Position numbers and translations under genes: made by a program. A stretch of DNA of 64,000 bases from positions 101,555,340-101,619,339 of the forward strand of contig OY829326.1 in the NCBI GenBank assembly GCA_963691655.1, written 5' to 3'. The notes beneath the pieces are model-generated. The model had not been told where the DNA came from, searched no databases, and was given only the letters and a program-made list of their open reading frames with translations. Below, piece after piece: positions 1-13,298 of this stretch. Source of the DNA: Toxonevra muliebris (taxonomy: Eukaryota > Arthropoda > Insecta > Diptera > Pallopteridae). Position 1 is the first letter of the stretch, and each line of letters starts with the position of its first letter.

Positions 1-1037
1 ATGTAGAGGAATGTAGTTTATTACCAGTTTTGTAGCTTTCCACCTGTAATTTATTTTCATTTCCTCGAAAATGCTATTTCATTGTTAAAATAAAGTAATT
101 TATTAAAATCCCATTTTAAAAATAAAATGCAGTTTTTGTTTTTATAATCATTTATTTTTTTATCTTAGAAATTTCTTTTACATACAATATATGAAATTTA
201 CTTACGCTGGGAATAAACAAGTTCAAAATAAAACATCACTAACATTATTTTGCAACTCTGACTCAACCATAGCATATTTCAGTGTTGCTCCTTTTTGTAG
301 GCATACATACTGAATTACATTTGGTATTTACACAAATATTCATATTTGAAAATAATTCAATTCTTTTAAATAATGGTCATTGCTTTGTTGTCTTAGAAGT
401 GACCCGATAATAAATGAATATACAAACAACTTAAAAAAGTTATGGAATATGCGTTTAATTTTTTACCATGCAAATGACAGTCAAAACTGGCAGACACGAC
501 AGATATGCAAAAAAAACGTGCTATATTTTAATAATATCATCGCTTTGGGTTATCAGTGTCTGAGATGACTTCACCCTGTTAAATACGCCTTGTAGTGATA
601 CAATTTTGTAAAACGGCTCATTGCCGCCCTAGAAACTCGGCGTGCTCTGTGTGAAATACACCGAGTATATCGTGCGAGAGGAGAAAATTTTGCGCAAAAT
701 ACAGAAAGCAACCCACGGTACAAGCATGTTGTGCAAACTTCATTCTTGAGGCAACTTTGAAAATACAGCGCGATTTTTGTTGTTTTATTTTCTATAATGT
801 TGGAAAATTCCCGTATAATTCGATCCAAAGTTTATAACTAATTGCCGCAAAACAACGCATAAAAATATTAAATTCGATATGATTTTCCGCAACGGATTGT
901 ACAAACACTCAAGCACCCTATACAACATACAAAATGCTTGTACAAACACGATTCAGCGCAAAATTTTGTGCAGGGTAGGCCGGTAATAAAATGGTGTATA
1001 GTAGTTATACATCATTTTATTACGAAGGTGACGATAT
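1..1037. other. gene-free AT-rich stretch
   Basis: No coding potential was recognised in any frame. The block at 600-980 is slightly less AT-rich and repeats short strings such as GCGCAAAAT and TTGTACAAACAC, but I could not resolve it into an element. Confidence 0.5.
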
Positions 1038-1502
1038 GTGGCTTCATGTGGTTTCCATGGACGCAAGCATGAACGCCTGTCTGAAAGAGGTAGGAACACT
1101 GCATCTACACCTGCCAGTGCTGGCATGCCAATTGAGAATATGTATTATCTGTCAAAAAACAAAAAAATTGCCTTTGACGAAGGTGTCCTGTCAATAAGTA
1201 TTACAATTCAGTTCTATCAAAATGTCAGACAAGTAATTTCTAACAAATTGCTGACTCCGCTCAATTTTGTTTTCTCTCACAAATCGGAGAAGCGTAAAAT
1301 GTTGTCTGCTTATATCAAATCGTTGACATCAAAATTCGCTTGCCAGTGACTCTGCCAATAAGAAAACTGTGAGTGTATTTGTGAAAAAGTGTGTTAGTAC
1401 TGGCAGGTGTAGCGCTGGATTAGAAAGACAGGAGAGTTTCTATATTTTTCTACTTCTCTCTTTCAGACAGGCGTTCATGCTTGCGCCCGTGTGAACAGCC
1501 AC
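1038..1502. mobile_element. MITE with long terminal inverted repeats
   Basis: The two ends are inverted copies. GCAAGCATGAACGCCTGTCT followed by GAAAGAG lies near 1062-1088, and its reverse complement is at about 1464-1490. A second inverted block, CTACACCTGCCAGT, occurs at about 1107 and 1397. The outermost match is GTGGCT/AGCCAC, with TA just outside the right end and TA one base away from the left end. It is about 465 bp with no transposase. The open frames inside are only by-products. The superfamily is unresolved (Tc1/mariner or hAT derivative). Confidence 0.7.
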
Positions 1503-1604
1503 TATTGTAATCGTAGTGTTCTGATTGTAATACCCACATACAATATTAAAATATATTCAATTGCGGCAAAATTTTGCAGCTGATTTCTGTATGCTCGAAT
1601 TAAA

Positions 1605-1747
1605 GGCCTTCATCAAAACGTGCGAAAGCTTTATAAACCGCATAAATATGTAACACACTGTCAAATTTCACATAAATGTTAACAAGCTTACAAAATTTAT
1701 GCGGTTTACGGCATTTATTGTATTTATGCGAATAGTTCAAAGTTTTT
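1605..1747. repeat. diverged short MITE-like repeat, copy 1
   Basis: It begins GGCCTTCATCAAAACGTG and is recognisably related to the segment at 4210-4352. It also holds an internal hairpin, AAACCGCATAAAT near 1635 against ATTTATGCGGTTT near 1697. The right boundary is estimated from the length of the other copy. Confidence 0.45.
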
Positions 1748-2339
1748 TTTTTAGTTATTCATAATTTGCTAAATGGAATAGTATGCACGAACATATGATA
1801 AATTCATATTGCACTTCTGTTTATCACAGGGATGGAAATTCCTACTACATTTTCATCAACTCTGCGCACAATTCTGTATTTTCCAATTGCTGCCGCTGAC
1901 TTTGCTTGACAGAAGAAACCGAACTGATGCAAAGTACAAAATGGCTGTGGCACTGTAGCGATGGCTGTGTCGTTCGTCGTTCGTTGCTCGTTGTGTGTCG
2001 CTCGCTCTCCGCTCTGATAAATATTACTACTAAATATATAAATGTATATTTTTTAAAATTTAATTTGTAAGAATAATTCAAAGAATTTTTTTTTTGAAAA
2101 CAATGGAAATCATTGAAATCTACAACACAATGCTTCATTAATTGAATAAGAAATTTTCAGATTTTCACAAAGAGGAGCACACAGCAGTTTTAATAAATAC
2201 AAAATTGAGTCGAGAAAAAATTTATCGTGTGATTCAATCAATCACATTTTTTTTATAGTATATTATTTATATGAAGAAAATGTTAAATTTTCTCTAAATT
2301 GCAAAAATACACACAATTATTGCACGAAACGAAAATAAT
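1748..2339. other. gene-free AT-rich stretch
   Basis: No gene recognised. A GC-richer block at about 1850-2010 (with GTCGTTCGTCGTTCGTTGC) precedes the candidate untranslated exon region and may belong to the same host regulatory region. Confidence 0.4.
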
Positions 2340-2459
2340 TAAGCACACTTTTGCTTGAAAAACAACACAATTTCAATTTCAAAAACGCAATCAAGACATT
2401 TTCTAAAAACGTAGTTGAAGAAAAAAAAAAGAAATTTCACGGAACACCACAGTGAATAA

Positions 2460-2683
2460 AATTTTTTTTCTCGTGCGCTTTGTCGGACGACAGACGGTTG
2501 TACTCGGGCTGGTCGTCGCGCGGTGTACGCCAGTGAGGCAAATTTCAACTGTTCGAGTCGCTCGCTCCGCGCGACGCTGTGCAAAAATTTGTAGAAACGG
2601 AAAAAAGAGCGTGTGTGTTTAGTCGAACGAACGCAACATACATTCTCCGCCGTTCTCCACCACAGCCGCCGCAGTCGTTGTTG
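2460..2683 (+). promoter_or_regulatory. candidate 5' untranslated exon and promoter region
   Basis: Against an AT-rich background this block is GC- and CpG-rich (GTCGTCGCGCGGTGTACG, GAGTCGCTCGCTCCGCGCGA) and ends in CCGCCGCAGTCGTTGTTG followed by GTGAGTGCG at 2684, a near-consensus splice donor. This is the usual look of an untranslated first exon of a fly gene with a long first intron. A second possible untranslated exon follows: acceptor-like ATATACAG near 2874, then a CAG repeat (3070-3090), and a weaker donor AAAG|GTGATT at 3134. No start codon with a defensible coding frame follows, so the gene is unidentified. This is inference from composition and splice-like signals only. Confidence 0.35.
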
Positions 2684-4209
2684 GTGAGTGCGTAAAAGAG
2701 AGGAGAGAGTATACAGTATTTACGTCGTTTCAGTGGAAATTTATTCTGTGTCTTTGTTTTTGCTCACCTCCATATCTTCATCGTTGATGTTTGTTTGTTG
2801 GTGGTTGGTGTGATTTTGCTTCGTTTTGGTTATTTTTTTTTTCTAATAATTATGCTAATTTAACGAAATATACAGTTATTTGCTATTTGTTTCTTAAAAG
2901 TAGCAACAATTTTGTCTTTGGGAAATTCATAAATTGCACTACTGCTACATATTAAACGTACATACATATATCTACGATCTTCTACTGCAAGAGGAAGCGC
3001 AAATATACTATATATTATAGTGGATTAAAATTTCATCATTATCAACGCAAAGAAATAGCAGTTACCGCAGCAACAGCAGCAGCAGCAGTGGCAGAATAAA
3101 TAAAAGCAAAAGAAATATTCAGAAGCAACTAAAGGTGATTTCTTTACATAAAATTTCATTGTTTATAGTCTTTAGTTGATAACATTTGATGCTAGTTTGT
3201 AAAATTCTTGGTAGACAGAGTATATTTGTAAATTTAGTATGTAAGTCTTTCTCTAAAAGTAACTTAAGAATTTAATAAAAAGTATTTAAATTGAATTTTG
3301 CTTCATTTGCAAATCCAACAACAAAAGTCGTTTTTTAAACTATGTAATATTTTACATTTTTCGTAAGTTTTCAACAATAACAACAATAGAAAAGGAAGAA
3401 ATTTCATTATTTTACGCAAATACCGAAGATGACGATGTACCCAGAAAAGCAAAAAAGAAAAAAAATTGGTGCCGCCTGCTTATTTCTCATTATTCCATCA
3501 CACTCTCACAGACAGAATGAAAATGAAATGAAATTTTGTATCTTTTCTGTTTGTTCTCCTCAGTTGCACAACAAAAAATCTTCACAGTGCACTATGGGCC
3601 AAATCCATTTCTAGTTGGCCAAAATTCTGAAATTTGCCTCATTTATAGGTACTTTAGATCAATGGCAATAATTGCTTCAAAAATTCGCTTATCCGCTATG
3701 TAAATGAAATAGCGAAAAGGATATAACTTTTTATTTATAATTTATAATAGGTGTAATGATGTAATTTCAAATCTATCCAAATCTATACCCTTATTGTGTT
3801 TTTTCGTCCCTTGAGGAACATAGAGTTTCGAGTTTGTAGATTTTGTTAGCTGCTTGACTAGTTTATCAGAACCTGTGAAATTTCGTACATTCCTATTCGT
3901 GTGTTTTTTTGGCTTAAGCGATTTAAATAATTCGTATAAGCATAATTTGTAGATGATCTCTTTTTATGTGAACGTGAGTTTTAAACCTCCAAACCTGATG
4001 TGCAAACTACAGAAGCAGGTGAATTCCTTACATATTTTGTCAGTTACCAGGCGAAGGTTGGATATGAAATTGAGTCCTCTTTTTATAATAAGTGGGAACG
4101 CCTTTTGTAGCCGCATAACTTAGGAATCTACAATTGACGTCACCGTGTCTTTAAGCTGAATATGTCCCAGTAAGCTTTCCACCCGTTGGCATTGACCTAA
4201 AATACTAAG
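2684..4209. other. probable intronic sequence
   Basis: AT-rich and non-coding, with a short (CAG)n run at about 3070-3090 and no recognisable element. A TGACGTCA palindrome is at 4135-4142. Confidence 0.4.
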
Positions 4210-4352
4210 GGCCTTCATCTAAACGTGCAAAAGCTTTGTATACCTCGTAAACAGCATAAAGTGTGTAACTTTGTTAAAATTTATATGAAAGCTGACAAAG
4301 TGCTTTCGCGTTTATTGAGCTTACATGGTTTTTACACATTTTGATGAATTCC
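4210..4352. repeat. diverged short MITE-like repeat, copy 2
   Basis: A 143-bp segment whose ends are imperfect inverted repeats: GGCCTTCATCTAAACGTG on the left, and GGAATTCATCAAAATGTG when the right end is read on the minus strand. It is related along its length to 1605-1747. No target duplication was recognised. Confidence 0.5.
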
Positions 4353-7300
4353 ACGAATATAAATGTTAATACTCTGTCTTCAGGTTTACAGGGGACATGT
4401 GATGATGGAAGTAGGAACAGAGATAGCCAGGTTAGATGGTGAAATTTAGATTTTTGGCCAGCAAGATATTTGAATGGCCCCATAGTGCGTTGCGTTTGCG
4501 TAGTTTTTGAATACTTTTGCTAGCTACATTCTCTTAGTTGTGTTTTATCGTGAAATTACTCATTAAATGTTGTAGCTTTGTCGCATGTATTAACCTTTTA
4601 TGAATCGAAAAATGAGCAGAAAGAGAAATAATCTGCTCAAGCGTGAGCAAAGAATTTTTGATTATTGTATTAACATTACCAGATTGTCTTTAATTATTAC
4701 TCATTTATATACAATTAAGAAAAAAGTGCTACAATGTTTGTTGGAAGAGAACACTTCAATAAAACTCATCAAAATTTATACATAAATATGAAAGTCTGCT
4801 TATAATATATAGAAATTGGGATAAAAAGGGCATTAAAATTACATCACATGTGTAAAATGTATTTGTAGCTGAACAATCTGGCAGCCTTGGAACAATTGTC
4901 AAAATACTGTGAATCTGCTTGTCAATTTCTTCCCCAAAAAGAAGAAGAGCTTTACCTTTGTGTGAAGATTTGATTTCTTTTAACCAATTTCACCTAAAGA
5001 AATCAAATTTTAATTGAAATATAAGCATAAAAAAAACTATTAAAAATAAACGTTAAAATGAATATCGGAAAATGTAAATAGAAAATAAATTGAAGTAATT
5101 TGCGGTAAGTGATGCCGGGTAACTGCAAAAAAAGAAAACCTTTAACTAATTTTACAAATCAGTTGTAGAGGGGGCGTGAGACAGAAGAAAGTGAATACAG
5201 TTAAACAAGTGTATAGTGTAAATGTATGGCGATGTGCAGTATGTTGGAGTAATTAGCCGAAAGTGTTTGGAAAAACTAACATTGAAAAATACATTGCCGA
5301 TTTGCTGTATTGCATCAGTAGCCATTTCATCTCAGTTGAGTAGTGGGTGGGGAAATGCTGTGGAAAGTGTTGGTAGGGCATGAGGGAAGGGTGGGTAGGT
5401 GCTTGAGAGTATGTGCGAATACAAAGCAGAGTGCAATCAGTGCAACCAAGGGCATTCAACTAAGATGACAAAATGACAATTTGTTGTTGTGGTAGAAGAT
5501 TAGCATGAAAGACATTGCAGAGAGAGAGAGAGAGAAGCTCCAAATCATTGTGGGTGGTTGGCAAATTTTCATATACGCCCAAAAGTAAATAAAAAAAAAG
5601 TAGGACACTTTGAATTGAAGCTGCGCATATAAAAAAGATGGACGGCGGGCGGGAGTTCTTACAAAAAAAGTGACGTCACTGTTTTTGCGAAAAATTGCTT
5701 CAAACGAAATTTATCTAATATAAGCCGTTATCGTTTTATTTATTAGTTGCATTCGCCAACTACAGCATTAAAAGAGCAAGAGTTTCGAATAAGTTGAAAC
5801 TCAAAATTCACAAGGTGCCATGACGAGCCAAACAATGAAACAAACGTGAATCAAAATGACCAAGCAACGGAAAAAACAGCGGCAAAAATTCGCTGTCCAC
5901 CACTCTTCCCCTGTTCGTCCAGTGCTGTTTTTCTGTTGCGTCTCGCATAACCCTTTTTGTTTTGCTGCCGTCTAAAAATTCAATCACAAATTTGTATTCG
6001 CAAACGTCCAAAAACCAAATTGATTCCTCTCCCCCACTCTTTCTCTTCTGTACAATCGCTTCAGCGTGTTGGTTGCTCATATTAAACATGCATGAGCAAT
6101 GAAAATACACACGGCATAAGCGTACATAAAAAAAGAATCACAAAAAGAATATATTATCTATTAGTAGTAGATGAAATATACAACAGCAGAAAATAAATCC
6201 ATACACCGACAACAACAAAGAATTTTTACGTCGACCACACCGTTTCGCCATTCGTGAAATACCATGTACATTTCCCCCCTTTAAAGAAAATTTCCAGCTT
6301 TGCTTGCAGCGCGTATACACGCTACGCGAAAGACTAAACATTCAGAGTCATCGTTGAAAATTTCAAACTTGCGTCGCGCATTTCGTGAAATAAAAAAGCA
6401 CGAAATGTGTTGAGAGAGACGAGTTTTGCTACGACGCAATGCGAACTCAATTCCAGTTTTCTTGTAGCTTTGCACACGGGATTTTATGGTAGCGTGAAAG
6501 AGAGATAAAATTAGAGTAAGCGAGAACAAAAGTAAAAGAGGAGTAAATGAGGAGAGCACGCGCAGTACTTTACTACATTTCGCCTGTAGCGCGCTCAATT
6601 GTAGTTTCTTCGTTTATTTTTTTGCTCATTTGTTGCTTAAATATTTGCTTTAATTAAATTTCGCTTTTTTTTTGTAGAAAATTTTATAAATTTTCTTCTT
6701 CTATTAATTGAGTAAATTGTATTTTTGCTTATTATAAAATGCCGTTTTTAGTAAATCTTCCTATTGTAATGTAGAATGATTGAGCGATTTTTTTCCTTCT
6801 ATTGTAACGTTATTTTTATATTTAATGTAGATACTTCTTGGCTGTTGATGCGAGAGAAAGAGATAAAGAAACTTTTTTTTAGCTGTGCATTTTTTTTATG
6901 TATATTTCATTCTTGCTGCTAGTGATGTAATTAGCTTTAAAAGTAAAATGGTTTACATACCGAGTACCTCGAAAGTTAGAAATTCTTAAATAATTTATTT
7001 AGTTTTTTCAGTTTAAATTTTTAATGATAATTTTTATAAATGCCTCAAGGGTTAGGTACGAGTACATAAAAATTTATCAATTATTTACTTTATTTTCGCC
7101 TGATAGATTATTATACATATTTATATTGCATTTAAGTTAAAATATTTTAGGTACTACGTTTCCTTAATCACGTCATTCTGTGTATCGACTTGGGGTTACC
7201 ATATTTTGTAGATTGAAAAGTAAAAAGTAAAAAAAATAATTGATAGCACCATTCTTTATGAACAACAATCCTGCATTTGCCAAATCTAGGAATCTTAATG

Positions 7301-7599
7301 TAAAAATTTGTCCTCCAAAATATTTTTTGTAACAGATCTTAATTTGTAATCACATCATCAAAAAGTCTAATATTTAATTTATAAAAATAAAAATATTTTA
7401 TTTATTTGTAAGAGTTTTGTACAAATTAATAATTTTCTATTTTCCATTTGCCATATTGTTTTCACCTATCTTTTTTTTATGTTTTTTACTGGAAAATTTA
7501 TATAAACCTGAAAGATTTTACATATTTTAGAAGAATATCCCAATGCGTATTAAAAGGTATAAAATTTATTGCACCTTTTATACAAGTTATATGCACACA
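4353..7599. other. gene-free stretch with simple repeats
   Basis: Non-coding and AT-rich. It contains (AG)n at about 5520-5536, a GC-rich GACGGCGGGCGGGAG string followed by a CRE-type palindrome TGACGTCA at 5671-5678, and a somewhat GC-richer block at 5810-6600 whose long minus-strand frames resemble no protein known to me. Confidence 0.4.
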
Positions 7600-7914
7600 C
7601 AGTTATCGAATAACGAATAATCCACTAACGTAAACATCTACTAACGTAAACAACCACTAACGTGAACAAATGTTTTCCTCCTGAAAGCTCTAAAACGTGA
7701 ATAAAATTTTTTAGAAATTGTGAATCAATTTTCATGATTTTAATGTTATGTTAACTACAAGAACTTAAGAGAAAAGGTAATATTTAAGGTGAAGATCATT
7801 CTGTGGTAAGATCATAAAGTTTCCGTTATTTTTTGCAACACTCGCAAACGTGTACAATCTCTTAAACGTGAACACCCTTGGTTTTTATTAGTTCACGATT
7901 TCGAGCGTTGACTG
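7600..7914. mobile_element. possible pogo-like non-autonomous element
   Basis: The right end, read on the minus strand, is TA then CAGTCAACGCTCGAAATCG. A TA target followed by CAGT is the usual end of pogo/Tigger elements. The segment carries a repeated motif of the form AACGTRAACA: near-identical at about 7626, 7639 and 7655, and degenerate at about 7693, 7849 and 7864. Such motifs would fit transposase-binding sites. The left end is not clear; a weak CAGTTATCGAATAACGA at about 7600 is the best candidate. Confidence 0.3.
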
Positions 7915-7916
7915 TA

Positions 7917-10435
7917 TAGACAAAGGAACTTTTATAAATTTTATCACGGGCGTACCTCCCCTAACATTTCAACAGAACTTTTCAATTTGAATGATTTTAT
8001 AATGATGTAGTATATGTATGAATGCTTGATTAGTCGTACATTCAACATAAAATATATTACAAATTTATGAAATAAAAGTATAAACCAAGTAGAGATTAGA
8101 AATGTAAAACAACAACTAACTGCTGTCACATTTTTTTGACGGTTATCGTACAATATCTATCTATTTTTCAAATTATATATATATTAGTACATTCATTCGT
8201 GTAGATAAGCATTATAATATGTAAATCCATTTTAATTCGTTGCTTGAGAAACATTAAATCAAACATGCGATTTATTACAAATTTAAATGCGTATCGCTCA
8301 TAACATTCTATTCAGTATTTTTTTTCTTTATTTGTTTATATTATTTGCGAGAAATCGTTTATTAATTTCATAATGAATTTTGACGTAGAAATCCTAATAC
8401 ACACACATACATACATAAATATTTGTATGCCCCACCCCCAACCCATAATAATTTATAAGCCTTATCACTTGGTAGTCTCTTTTTATTTTACTCTTTTGTT
8501 ACTATTTGCTTATAACCTTCATTATTATTGTTATTGTTGTTATTACTGCAGCCATTATTAATATAAATATTGTTGTTGTTATGGTATTCGTCTTCGCAGT
8601 TGTTGTTATTGTCATGTACTACTTGAGTAAACTATGATGAGCTTTAGTGTTAATCAATTAAAGTGTAGGTATATTAATAGAGTAAACGTAATGAGAACAA
8701 ATATATAAATTTTACTGTTACTCTCTTTTTTGGGCTACTCATGCCTCTGCTTTACTATAACGTTGTTGTTGTTAAATCAATTGGGGGAAAAGATCAGCTG
8801 AGTTAAATTTACACTTCTTTTCTTTTTGTTTTGCGAATTTAAGTATTTGTTTTCTAATTCCTAATTTTTTTGTTAAACTTTTATTTTGCATTTTTAAATT
8901 TGCTGATCCTTTCTTTTTTACTTAAATTTAATGGATTATCTTTCCCTTAAATACTTCCGTTCACTGTTTGATATTGTTATTGTAGTTTGTACTATTTTTT
9001 TTTCAAAATCCTTTTATTTTATGTATATGCAAAGATGAAAAAATAATATTTCCAAACTTGCCAAAAATATAACCTCAAAAACTTGCATACATACAAATAT
9101 TCATAAGTAAATCAAAAAAAAAAAAAAAAAGGATTGTTTTTTTTTTTTTTTGCCTGCTTTTATTAGTTTTTTCTTCTGTATATTTTTATTGTTTGCATGT
9201 TGCTTGTTCTTGTAATTTTTTTTTTTAAGTTAAATATGTGGAACATTCATGTTTTTTTCTCCTTTTCGTTTGTCTTTGGCTTCCTCATATTATACTATAT
9301 TTTTTTTTAGTATGACATAATAATGGATAAAAGAATTTTCCGCACAAAAAATTCTTATCCATGTTATTTCTGTTGCTTTACTATTCAGAATCATAGCTAC
9401 TTCTCAAGTTAGCTTCAAAAAGAAAAGTAAACTTTCAAGGATTTATGACAATATCGCGCTCAGCGGCTACCCTACTTACTTCCCGTCCATCCGCTCAACC
9501 CTTATGGAAAGCTTGTGTTTTTGTTTGTTTGTTAATTTTCATACCATACCGTTGTGATTTAGCTGTGTAGCTTTGTTGACTGCGCTTCGCTTTATGGGGA
9601 GTGAAAAAATGTATAAAATTCTTAACAATCGAATTAGAGCACCTCTATAAAGTTTCTTCTTTATTATAACCAATTATAATAAGTTTCTTCACACTTTTTT
9701 TTTAACTAAATTGACATACTCATAATGAAATTCGCTTTAAACTGAGAGTCCAATTTCTGAGGGAATAAATGCTATCTTTGTTTTTATAAGATTTTTAAAA
9801 TTTAATCTAATTTATGCCTAAAATTTGTATAATAATACTTAATCTTTTTGCATTTTTAAAACAACTGCATTATGATTCAACTCGAATAAAATCATGGTAA
9901 TTCTATTCACTAGAAGATAAAAACTCGATTGAAAAATCTGAAGAAGTCGAATACTTGGGTATTGAACTAGACAAAATACTTATTTAGAATACTCACTTGA
10001 AATATGTCGTCATAACAATCACTAAAACTTTCAGGACCTGTAGATAGATTTGGATTCTCACACTCAAAATGATTTCCTGTTCACATTTTGAATTTTTAAG
10101 ATTTTTTTTTTTTTTCATTTTTCGAAAGAATAAATAAAAAATGTGTTCTATAAAAATTTCCAAATGCAATAAGCAATTAATTGCATGGATCCAAAACAGG
10201 GGCGGTTTGACCAAAATATATAAATTCTACTGCCTTCCAACTACGCAAGTTTCAAAGTTTTTTCAAAAAAACTGAGGAAAATATTGACCAAACTTTTTTT
10301 CTGTTATGCTCTGTGGCCATTGTTGTATAGAAAAACATTTAAACTTTAGACCGTACGTGACAATGGCAAAAATCTTGTTTTGAGAAGAACGGGATCAAAG
10401 TTTTGGCTATAGGTTTTTAATTATATCGACGAATC
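7917..10435. other. gene-free AT-rich stretch with homopolymers
   Basis: Non-coding. It holds long A and T runs (9117-9151), short TTG/TTA repeats around 8525-8600, and no identified element. Confidence 0.45.
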
Positions 10436-10439
10436 CTAA

Positions 10440-10625
10440 CGGACCTTCCTCCCGCCCAATACGACCGAGAGGCGCATCTGGAGGAGGTGTTGGATGAAGG
10501 CATAGCTAAGCCTTTCTGAACGGCCGAAAGTGAAGCCGAAGACTGTTTTGGCCGGACTGACTCTCACCGCTATAATCGTCTATATCTACGAAAGCACTTC
10601 GAGTTTCTCTCTGAAATTTTTACAA
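10440..10625 (+). pseudogene. decayed coding-like island, unknown protein
   Basis: A short GC-rich island inside AT-rich DNA. One plus frame reads about 60 codons with a single stop: LPPAQYDREAHLEEVLDEGI, then AKPF, a stop, and continues through DCFGRTDSHRYNRLYLRKHF. The codon-like base use and the acidic/helical first half suggest an old coding fragment, perhaps from a transposon or a processed pseudogene. I do not recognise the family. It could also be chance. Confidence 0.3.
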
Positions 10626-11734
10626 AATACTTTTGAAATATAAGACTTTCAAATTACACAATTTTTTAAAAATCGATTTCTTCAAACCAAGAAAGTGCAG
10701 GGCCCTCTTAAGAAGAGATGAAGATCATAAAACCCAAAATGTGAAGTATTGCAAAAGTTAAACGATTTACATTACATAAAATTTGACAAAAATTATTCTA
10801 CAGACTTTATCAACTAAAAGCTGGACGGTTTCAAATCCCCCGCAAAAAAACAGCGCATTCCCCGAACTAAGTAAAATTCCACACAAATCGAGTAATTCCC
10901 CGCAAGTTGGCATCGCTGACTATGATAAATAAGTTAAACTCAATAAACTGTGAACATTTGCCAATACCTACCACTGAGGCGATGATTTTTCTTACATCAA
11001 CCAGATTTTGCGAAAATACTCCGGGGTGAAAGAGTTTGCTCAATTGGTTGGTGGCTTAGGTAAACAAAAAGTTCACTGTGGCACAAAGTAATGGGATCAG
11101 CTATACATATTATTAAAAACCTCGCAGAAATTCTAAGAGAAACTGGACCGCCATATATTTACTCCAGTGTAGTAGTATGTATGAACAGTTGGATTTCTAA
11201 GAGCATAAATCATTTGATTTTATCATAATTCTTCATCTCTGTTTATAATTTTCAGCTCTTTTGAAAAAAAACATAACTAGTTTAAGCACTCAATAAAAGT
11301 TTGAAGTTTCGGATGAATATCGATTTTTATAAATTTATTTTATTTTATTTAACGTGTCCAATGCGTTGTAGCTCTTCACAGGAAGTGGCCATCTTCCGGC
11401 CATCTTGTGTTATTTGTTTGTTTACAGAGTTGTTTTTTTCCATTAGTATTAAATTACATATTGAACACAGGGATGCATTTGTTAACAATAACATATGAAA
11501 CACAGGTGCATTTGTCAATGTTTACACTAGTTATAAATTAAAATTTTTTGTTAGTATATAAAAATTACGCCTATTCACAATTTACTCATTCTCCTTTGTT
11601 TTTTTTTTCTTCATATTCATTCACATTTTTTATTAGGCCATCAGGGTGTGTATAAGTTAATCAAATAGATCATTTTAATTAAAGTATCGATTTCGAAAGA
11701 AAACACTTCAAAAGAATACTATAATTCTATAATA
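10626..11734. other. gene-free AT-rich stretch
   Basis: No coding sequence or clear repeat recognised. Confidence 0.4.
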
Positions 11735-12217
11735 GTGCGGACACACGAGAGTGAATTTAGTTAAAATTCTGATTTTCAAATTTAGGGGGACACGCGACAA
11801 AAAAGGAGTTTCAAATTCGTTTTTGACAGATTATAAGTTTGGAGAAAAAGAAGAATTTTTATGTGTGTTTTGTGTAAATAAAAATTAATAAAAATGTTGC
11901 CTTTCAATTGAATTTAGATACCACGAACTTATATAACAATTATGGTTAATTCGAGAAATGGGAATGAGTTGCTCTCCGACTCCATTATTTTATTTTTTCA
12001 CTTAATAAATATTACAAGAGCAGCCGTTACGGAAACAAAATCCAAAATGCCTGTTTGAGGATTGCTAGTTACTTTCGGCATTTCAAGTGCATTTCGTTGA
12101 AATTCTTCTGAAATTCAGAATTTCACTTGACAGTTTTTGTGTGGCGAAGTTCCGATTTTCAGATGCATTTCAAGGAATTGTTAAATTTGTTTGAAATTCC
12201 CTCGCGTGTGTCCGCAC
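11735..12217. mobile_element. MITE with GTGCGGACACACG ends
   Basis: The left end is GTGCGGACACACGAGAGTGA and the right end, read on the minus strand, is GTGCGGACACACGCGAGGGA. The match continues imperfectly inward. TA flanks both ends (11733-11734 and 12218-12219). Length is 483 bp with no transposase, so it is non-autonomous. TA duplication suggests Tc1/mariner, but because TAATA precedes both ends the true boundary could lie a few bases outward. Confidence 0.75.
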
Positions 12218-13298
12218 TATTAGATTCAATTTAATAAGTTTATATAACAATATTTTCATCATAATAATTAAGTTAGTTAAAAGGTCATTGGGTCATTCCT
12301 AGTTGTTGCATATTTGATTCTAAAAGAATTTCTTGTTTTCGCTGATGTTACTGTAATTTCTTCTTTTTAACATCTTTCCCCGATATTTATTCGCATATTC
12401 GTGCATTTTCCCGTACATGTTCCGTCATTTGTCAACGTTCTGCTGTGTGTCTCTCGGTGTATATATCGGTATATACGTGAGGTTGCAAGCGTGTTGCTGC
12501 CGTTGTCTCGTGCATGTGACCTATTTTTACTAAATATTTATTTCTTTTTTTTTTTCTTACTTACTTATATATTTTTAAGTAACAACAAAACAATATAAAA
12601 AAAAACTTTAAAATACAATACAACAATTCATTTATGTACTAACTATTCGTACTTCTGTACTTCTTTCTGTCTTTTGTCTCTATGTCTGCAAATTTCGTTT
12701 TGTTTTTAAGCGTTACATTTTACTGCGTTATCGGAAATACGTTTTGTTTTTTGTTGTAGCAGTTGTCGTCGTTCATTTATTTTTTTTTATTTTTATGACA
12801 TTTATTTGTTTAGTTGTTTCTTTGTCATTTTGTTGTCTTTTAAAACTACAAATCCGCCACTTGTAGGCTTTCCAAAAAAACAGAACAAAAATAACTCAAT
12901 GTAATCAATTAGTCACTATGTAAATAGGTATTTGCATCGCTTGTTGTTGATGGTAGATAAATTTTCTATACAGTTTCTAGAAATGACTGTAATTTGAATG
13001 AAAACTCAATTTAGTAAAAGCAATAAAAATTATAAAAATAATTTTAATTTGTAGTTCAACAAAATTAAACTTAATTTCGTTTATTGCATTCTTTTTACAT
13101 GTTTATATCAATTTATGTATGTAGTTAGTTAGTTATCGCAAAATAACTCTAGATCTATTTAGAGTGTGTAGTTCACTTGCAACTCTAATCGAATTAACAT
13201 TGTTGTTCATTTGCGTTTGCAGTCATATGAGCTGAAATCAATTTCGTTTCAAAATTATGTGCCTCTGTGACTTCACCTTGCATACTTACATATCGTTG
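12218..13298. other. gene-free AT-rich stretch
   Basis: Pyrimidine-rich, fly-intron-like sequence with TTG repeats; nothing coding. Confidence 0.4.

Noticed and set aside
838..1575. Outer inverted pair TTGCCGCAA / TTGCGGCAA around the MITE at 1038
   Set aside because: Only nine bases match, the word is nearly palindromic and common in this area, and no target duplication is seen.
5808..6598. Minus-strand frames of about 100 codons
   Set aside because: No conserved motif or codon-like composition; frames overlap each other and stop without domain logic.
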